The notes beneath the pieces were generated by a model. The model searched no databases. It had not been told where the DNA came from and was given only the letters and a program-made list of their open reading frames with translations. Source: Io17-Chloro-G2 sp034420695 (GTDB lineage Bacteria > Chloroflexota > Dehalococcoidia > Lucifugimonadales > UBA3495). From it: 64,000 bases of DNA. Positions 60,160 through 64,000 of the stretch are shown piece by piece (position 1 is the stretch's first letter; every line of letters begins with the position of its first letter). Both the position numbers and the translations under genes were made by a program. The stretch spans positions 14,264-78,263 of the forward strand of contig DAOULB010000010.1 of the NCBI GenBank assembly GCA_034420695.1. The letters run 5' to 3'.

Positions 60160-61262
60160 CGGTCCACCTCGCCCATGTTGATGTCCACGCTCCCCAGCGT
60201 CACAATCATGTCCGCCAGTTTCCAGCCCACCAGCAGGTGTTCCGTAACCGTCAGGTTGATCAGGGAAGGCGACCGTATCTTGCACCGGTAGGGGCTGATT
60301 CCTCCGTCGCTTACCAAGTAGAACCCCAGCTCGCCCTTCGAAGCCTCCACCCGCCCGTAGGCCTCCGCTCCCGGCTTGGGCCGCAGCACCAGCGGCAGCT
60401 CCAACCGCACCGGCCCCGGCTCAATCAACTGCACACACTGCTCCACGATGCGTATGCTCTGGCGTATTTCCTGGATGCGCACCCAGAACCGGTCGTAGTT
60501 GTCCCCGTTTTGCGCCACCGGAACGTCGAACTCAACCTGGTCATAGGCGTCGTACGGGTCCTCCTTTCTCCAGTCCCAGCCCAAGCCGCTGGCCCGCAGC
60601 ACCGGCCCGGAAACCGACCCGTTGATCGCCAAGTCCAATGGCAGTGTGCTGACTCCCTTGGTCCGGGCCAGCACTATCTCGTTCTCCAGCACCAGTTGCT
60701 CTATCTCCCCGAACTCCGAGGGGAACTCATCCAGGAACGCCCGCAGAGCCGGCCAGAAGTCCTCCGGCGCGTCGGCGAAAACCCCGCCCGGCCGCATGTA
60801 GCTCAAGGTGATCCTGGCCCCGCACAACATCTCGAACAGGTCCAGTATCTTCTCCCGTATCCGGAAACCGTACATCAGCGGTGTGCCCAAGGCCCCCAGG
60901 TCCTGCAGGAAGAACCCTATTCCGATCAGGTGGCTCGCCACCCGCTGCAACTCCGCCACCAGCGTCCGCAGGTACTTGGCCCGGTGCGGGGGCTCCACCC
61001 CCAGTAGCTGTTCCACCGCCAAGCAATATGCCTGGTTGTTTATCATTGAAGACACGTAGTCCAGCCGGTCGGTAAGGGTGACCACCTGAACGTAGTTGCG
61101 TTCCTCGGCCAGTTTCTCCGTGCCCCGGTGCAAATACCCGAACACCGGCTCCACTTCGAGGATTTCCTCCCCGTCGAACGTGACCCGCAACCGGAACACC
61201 CCGTGGGTGCTGGGGTGCTGAGGCCCCACGTTGACCGTCATCGGCTCGGTGCGGATGGTCAT
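60156..61262 (-). CDS. nuoD: NADH-quinone oxidoreductase subunit D
   Basis: A 368-residue 49-kDa subunit. VNVGPQHPSTHGVFRLRVTF carries the quinone-site His, and GYLHRGTEKLAE and LTDRLDYVSSM follow. It is not fused to NuoC. The C-terminus ends LGSVDINMGEVDR, as in full-length members. 88 bases separate it from nuoC. Confidence 0.97.
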   Translation of the reverse strand: MTIRTEPMTVNVGPQHPSTHGVFRLRVTFDGEEILEVEPVFGYLHRGTEKLAEERNYVQVVTLTDRLDYVSSMINNQAYCLAVEQLLGVEPPHRAKYLRTLVAELQRVASHLIGIGFFLQDLGALGTPLMYGFRIREKILDLFEMLCGARITLSYMRPGGVFADAPEDFWPALRAFLDEFPSEFGEIEQLVLENEIVLARTKGVSTLPLDLAINGSVSGPVLRASGLGWDWRKEDPYDAYDQVEFDVPVAQNGDNYDRFWVRIQEIRQSIRIVEQCVQLIEPGPVRLELPLVLRPKPGAEAYGRVEASKGELGFYLVSDGGISPYRCKIRSPSLINLTVTEHLLVGWKLADMIVTLGSVDINMGEVDR

Positions 61263-61350
61263 GAGACGGCCCTATTCCAGCCGTATCCGGCCCCGCGGCA
61301 AAACCGGCCCGGCCCGCGGGCAGCCAAGACCTTCCCCTGGCAGTTCTTGG

Positions 61351-61794
61351 TCACAGGTAGTCCTTTCTCAAGGGATGCCCCTCATAGCCTTCCCACAGCA
61401 TGATGCGCTTCATGTTGGGGTGCCCCTCGAAGTGCACTCCCATCAGGTCCCACACCTCTCGCTCTTGGAAATCGGCGCCCCGCCACACGTCCATCACCGA
61501 AGGCAGGGACAGGTCTTCCCTCCCCTCCAGCTTGGTCTTGATGATCGCCGTGTGGCCTTGGCTGAAAGACGTCAGGTGATAGATGACCTCGATGTGGTCG
61601 ATGTAGTCCACCGCGGTGATGGAGTTCAGGAACTGGAAGTCCAGCGACGGCTCGTCCCGCAGCAACCGTGCGGCCTCGGCCACCCGCGCCGGCTTCAACC
61701 ACAGTGCCCCGTTCTCACCACGATCCACCGCCCCCGGCGCTCCCTCTTCCACCAGTTCGGCCAAATTCCCCGGCTCCAGGGCCCGCACAGCCAT
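61351..61794 (-). CDS. nuoC: NADH-quinone oxidoreductase subunit C
   Basis: A 147-residue 30-kDa subunit. ADFQEREVWDLMGVHFEGHP and GYEGHPLRKDY are the family signature. The ATG at 61794 starts 2 bases after the nuoB stop; longer readings overlap nuoB. Confidence 0.95.
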   Translation of the reverse strand: MAVRALEPGNLAELVEEGAPGAVDRGENGALWLKPARVAEAARLLRDEPSLDFQFLNSITAVDYIDHIEVIYHLTSFSQGHTAIIKTKLEGREDLSLPSVMDVWRGADFQEREVWDLMGVHFEGHPNMKRIMLWEGYEGHPLRKDYL

Positions 61795-61796
61795 TG

Positions 61797-62477
61797 CTAC
61801 CCAGTGCCCCCGTTGGCCGCGTTGCCCTGGTTGGCCGCGTCGGGGTTCCTTCCGGACAGGGGGCGGCCGCTCGATTTGCCCAAGTTGCGGTACTTCTTTA
61901 TCTTCTCGTGTAGTTCCATGATGCCGTACAGCAGGGCATCGGGACGCGGCGGGCAGCCGGGAACGTAAACGTCCACCGGCACGATGTGGTCCACCCCTGG
62001 CACCACGCTGTAGCTGCCGTAATAGGGGCCGCCGCTGGTGGCGCACACCCCCATGGAAATAACCCACTTCGGGTCGGCCATCTGCTCGTATATTCGCTGG
62101 ATGGCCGGGGACATTTTCCAGGTCACCGTTCCAGCCACAATCATCAGGTCCGCCTGCCGCGGAGTCGCCCGGAACGCCTCCATGCCGAACCGGGCGATGT
62201 CGAACCGCCCCATGGCCGTGGCAATCATTTCGAAGGCGCAACAGGCTAGCCCGAAGCTCACCGGCCACAGGGCCGACTTGCGGCTCCAGTTGACCAGCGC
62301 ATCCACCGAGGTCACCACCAAGTTGCCCTTCAGGTCCTCGGGAACCTCGATGATGGGCTCAGCAATGGGCTCCAGGGAGGTGTCCTTCAGGTGCTGTACC
62401 CGCTGCCCCTCCTCCTGGTCCACGTGCCAAGTCCTGTTGTACAGCGGCCCGCCGGTCTGGGGTATTTCTTGGCTCAA
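61797..62477 (-). CDS. nuoB: NADH-quinone oxidoreductase subunit B
   Basis: A 226-residue subunit carrying cluster N2, the last Fe-S centre before quinone. SFGLACCAFEMI, MGVCATSGGPYY and YVPGCPPRPDAL provide the cysteines. Initiates at TTG 62477, 6 bases after the nuoA stop. About 45 extra residues precede the core, and a Gly/Asn-rich tail follows it. Confidence 0.96.
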   Translation of the reverse strand: MSQEIPQTGGPLYNRTWHVDQEEGQRVQHLKDTSLEPIAEPIIEVPEDLKGNLVVTSVDALVNWSRKSALWPVSFGLACCAFEMIATAMGRFDIARFGMEAFRATPRQADLMIVAGTVTWKMSPAIQRIYEQMADPKWVISMGVCATSGGPYYGSYSVVPGVDHIVPVDVYVPGCPPRPDALLYGIMELHEKIKKYRNLGKSSGRPLSGRNPDAANQGNAANGGTG

Positions 62478-62483
62478 GCCCCG

Positions 62484-62864
62484 TTACCCCCACTCCAAGT
62501 CTTTCTTGCGCCACGCATAGGCCAAGCCCACCAGCAGGATGGCGACAAAGACGCCCATCTCAATCAGGGCGAAGAGTTCCAGCGTCAGGAACTTGGTAGC
62601 CCACGGGTAGAGGAATATGACCTCCACGTCGAAAATGACGAAGATGATCGCGTACATGTAGAAGCGGAAGTTGAACTGCGTCCAGCGCCCCCCCAATGCT
62701 TCCATACCGCATTCATAGGTCTCCAGCTTTACCGGGGAGGGATTCGCCGGGCGAATGCCCAAGACCGACGTGACGCGGGAAGCCATCAACATGCTTACGG
62801 GGACGACGAAAGCGACGATGGCAAATATGGCTATCAGGCCGTATTGCCTCAGGTATTCGTCCAA
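62484..62864 (-). CDS. nuoA: NADH-quinone oxidoreductase subunit A
   Basis: A 126-residue, three-helix subunit. KLETYECGMEALGGRWTQFN contains the conserved Cys-loop, followed by FYMYAIIFVIFDVEVIFLYP. Initiates at TTG 62864 with GAGG 8 bases upstream. First gene of the nuoABCDHIJK-DUF2007-LMN operon, which has no nuoE, nuoF or nuoG. Confidence 0.95.
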   Translation of the reverse strand: MDEYLRQYGLIAIFAIVAFVVPVSMLMASRVTSVLGIRPANPSPVKLETYECGMEALGGRWTQFNFRFYMYAIIFVIFDVEVIFLYPWATKFLTLELFALIEMGVFVAILLVGLAYAWRKKDLEWG

Positions 62865-62923
62865 GAAAGGGCCTCGGTAATTGGGGTTCGCGGCTGGGTC
62901 AGCGCCCCGGTTTGAGCGGCTGG

Positions 62924-62932
62924 ATTATACCA
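62924..62932 (-). promoter_or_regulatory. Extended -10 promoter of the nuo operon
   Basis: On the minus strand TGGTATAAT gives a perfect -10 with the TGn extension, about 60 bases before nuoA. No -35 match, as is usual for extended -10 promoters. Confidence 0.6.
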
Positions 62933-63412
62933 TAGCCAAAGCTGGTTCATGTACGCCCCAAGCCTTCTCCCAAGGCCTGCCCTGTCCTGACCATCCCATG
63001 GCCCCCCTTAAGTTCCGGACCGGAACAAACGCCGCAAGTGGCAAAGAGGACAACCACGAGGGTTGCCCTTGCCGATGTTGGACATTTCCCTAGGGCCGTC
63101 CCTAGTGGGCATCCTTATAACTAACCCTCTTTTCGTTGATGTTCCTCTACTAAGCAAACCGGCAAAAAGCCCCCTGTTTGCGCCCCGGTTACTGACACTT
63201 CGCCCTTGCCATCCAGGATTGCAGCTCCCTAGCATGAATTTCAGGGCATCTCCCGGCCTGCCGCCGTGGCACCCCAGTCCAACCGGCCACTGAGACCATC
63301 AGGAGTCCAATGCCCAACAGTCGGACCCAAGGAAACCCGTTCAAGCTCAAGTTCCTCCAACCCGGTGCTCAACTCTCCTCGGACTTCGCCAGCCCTTCCA
63401 GACCCACAAAAT
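62933..63412. other. Gene-poor region upstream of nuoA
   Basis: About 480 bases with no credible gene on either strand. It is followed by the three imperfect repeats. Open frames here are short and lack ribosome-binding sites and family resemblance. Confidence 0.4.
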
Positions 63413-63672
63413 GGTTGAAAATGGCGGGAAATGGTGGGGAATTTAAAATTTTCGGCCCTCGGCCCTTCCCCGAGGTTCAAGACCGGCACTGTCCCTTCAG
63501 GCCCGCAAAATGGTGGGAAACGGCGGAAATTGGCGGGGAAAATAAAAAATCCGGCCCCATGCTCGGGCCGGAGCCCGCGGCCTCCCCGGACCCCACCCGG
63601 CCGCAAATATGGGAGGAAATGAGAGGAAATGAGAGGGAAATTTTAATTTCCGGCCCCGGTCCTCCGCCGGAG
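63413..63672 (+). repeat. Three imperfect tandem repeats with AT-rich core and GC-rich hairpin
   Basis: Units begin at 63413, 63502 and 63600 (spacing 89 and 98 bases). Each runs CCRCAAAATGG-like, then purine-rich GGGAAA motifs, then an AT tract (AATTTAAAATTTT, AAAATAAAAAAT, AAATTTTAATTT), then a CGGCCC-rich segment that can fold. Unit 2 has the stem CCGGCCC/GGGCCGG with a 7-base loop. They end about 65 bases before the last gene. They are too long, too diverged and lack unique spacers for a CRISPR array. Confidence 0.6.
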
Positions 63673-63737
63673 TAAGCTCTGCCCATCATCGCTCCCGGGA
63701 ACCCCGTTAACTAACTCGTAAAGGAGAACATCGCACC

Positions 63738-64000
63738 ATGCATCTCAATGAAATACGCCGCCGCAACGACGCCCTCCGCAACAAGCTGGCCCTGGAACTG
63801 GCCGTTATCGAGCTCCACCGCTTGGTCTGTGAATTTGCCCTCAAGTGGGGCATCGCCCTGGCCGGCAGCCAGCCGACCCCCGAACCCCACACCTTCCCCA
63901 GCAAGGTCGCCGCCGCCGGCGTCAAGCTGACCTCCCACATGGGCGCCGTCAAGTACCTGGAGGAGTGCCGGAACAAGAACACCGCCCCCGAAGCCCAGAA
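63738..64000 (+). CDS. Unknown protein, cut by the window edge
   Basis: The ATG at 63738 is preceded by AAGGAG 11 bases upstream, and the frame stays open for 87 codons to the end of the window. The start MHLNEIRRRNDALRNKLALE is strongly helical and charged, and VCEFALKWGIALAGS and AAAGVKLTSHMGAVKYLEEC follow. I do not recognise a family. The repeats upstream may form its leader. Confidence 0.6.
   Translation, partial: MHLNEIRRRNDALRNKLALELAVIELHRLVCEFALKWGIALAGSQPTPEPHTFPSKVAAAGVKLTSHMGAVKYLEECRNKNTAPEAQ

Noticed and set aside
63413..63672. Possible CRISPR array
   Set aside because: Only three units, long and diverged, with no constant repeat/unique spacer pattern and no cas genes nearby.

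Overview
The window is a GC-rich bacterial chromosome segment with densely packed operons. Its gene content fits a member of the Chloroflexota, probably a SAR202 or other Dehalococcoidia-like lineage. This placement is an inference from four things: an 11-subunit complex I without NuoEFG, a succinate dehydrogenase with an HdrB-like third subunit, a monomeric NADP-isocitrate dehydrogenase, and a gliding-type ABC/DUF4340 cluster. No rRNA or tRNA gene, CRISPR array, intact insertion sequence or prophage was seen.

Layout. 0.2-6.1 kb: ABC exporter (ATPase, permease, GldG-like protein, DUF4340 protein), then cinA. 6.2-12.7 kb (minus): coaE, a NorQ/CbbQ-type AAA ATPase, a NUDIX hydrolase and a NorD/CbbO-type VWA protein in one operon, with rimI upstream. 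12.9-14.2 kb (minus): an endonuclease Q-like PHP protein. 14.3-16.4 kb: groES-groEL, whose GroEL ends in a histidine-rich tail. 16.4-18.6 kb (minus): selA and an alpha/beta hydrolase. 18.9-21.3 kb: an acyl-CoA dehydrogenase and a SIMPL lipoprotein. 21.4-24.5 kb: ribD-ribE-ribBA. 24.6-27.7 kb: divergent prfB (with its programmed frameshift) and thrS. 27.8-28.7 kb (minus): a thioredoxin-fold lipoprotein whose frame is crossed by a UGA that I read as selenocysteine. 29-32.4 kb: a YyaL-like protein and an MFS transporter. 32.8-36.1 kb: icd and mdh. 36.3-39.8 kb: a class III aminotransferase followed by a tandem duplication carrying two Uma2 endonuclease genes and an HNH gene. 39.8-44.4 kb (minus): a nucleotidyltransferase-HEPN fusion and sdhABE. 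44.8-51.5 kb: an accessory stretch with an NAD(P)-binding epimerase, a HEPN/MNT pair, NUDIX, nadK, palindromic repeats, an aspartic protease pair and decayed gene fragments. 52-62.9 kb (minus): the nuoABCDHIJK-(DUF2007)-LMN operon. 62.9-64 kb: a gene-poor tract with three imperfect repeats, then a gene cut by the window edge.

How the genes work together. Isocitrate, malate and succinate dehydrogenases plus complex I give an oxidative TCA/respiratory core. Complex I lacks its NADH-input module, so its electron donor must be supplied elsewhere or by another carrier. The riboflavin cluster supplies flavins for these enzymes but lacks lumazine synthase. SelA makes selenocysteyl-tRNA, and the UGA-containing thioredoxin-like lipoprotein 9 kb away is an obvious client. 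Most promoters found have TAGAAT or TATAAT -10 boxes, some with a TTGACC-like -35 box at 17 bp.
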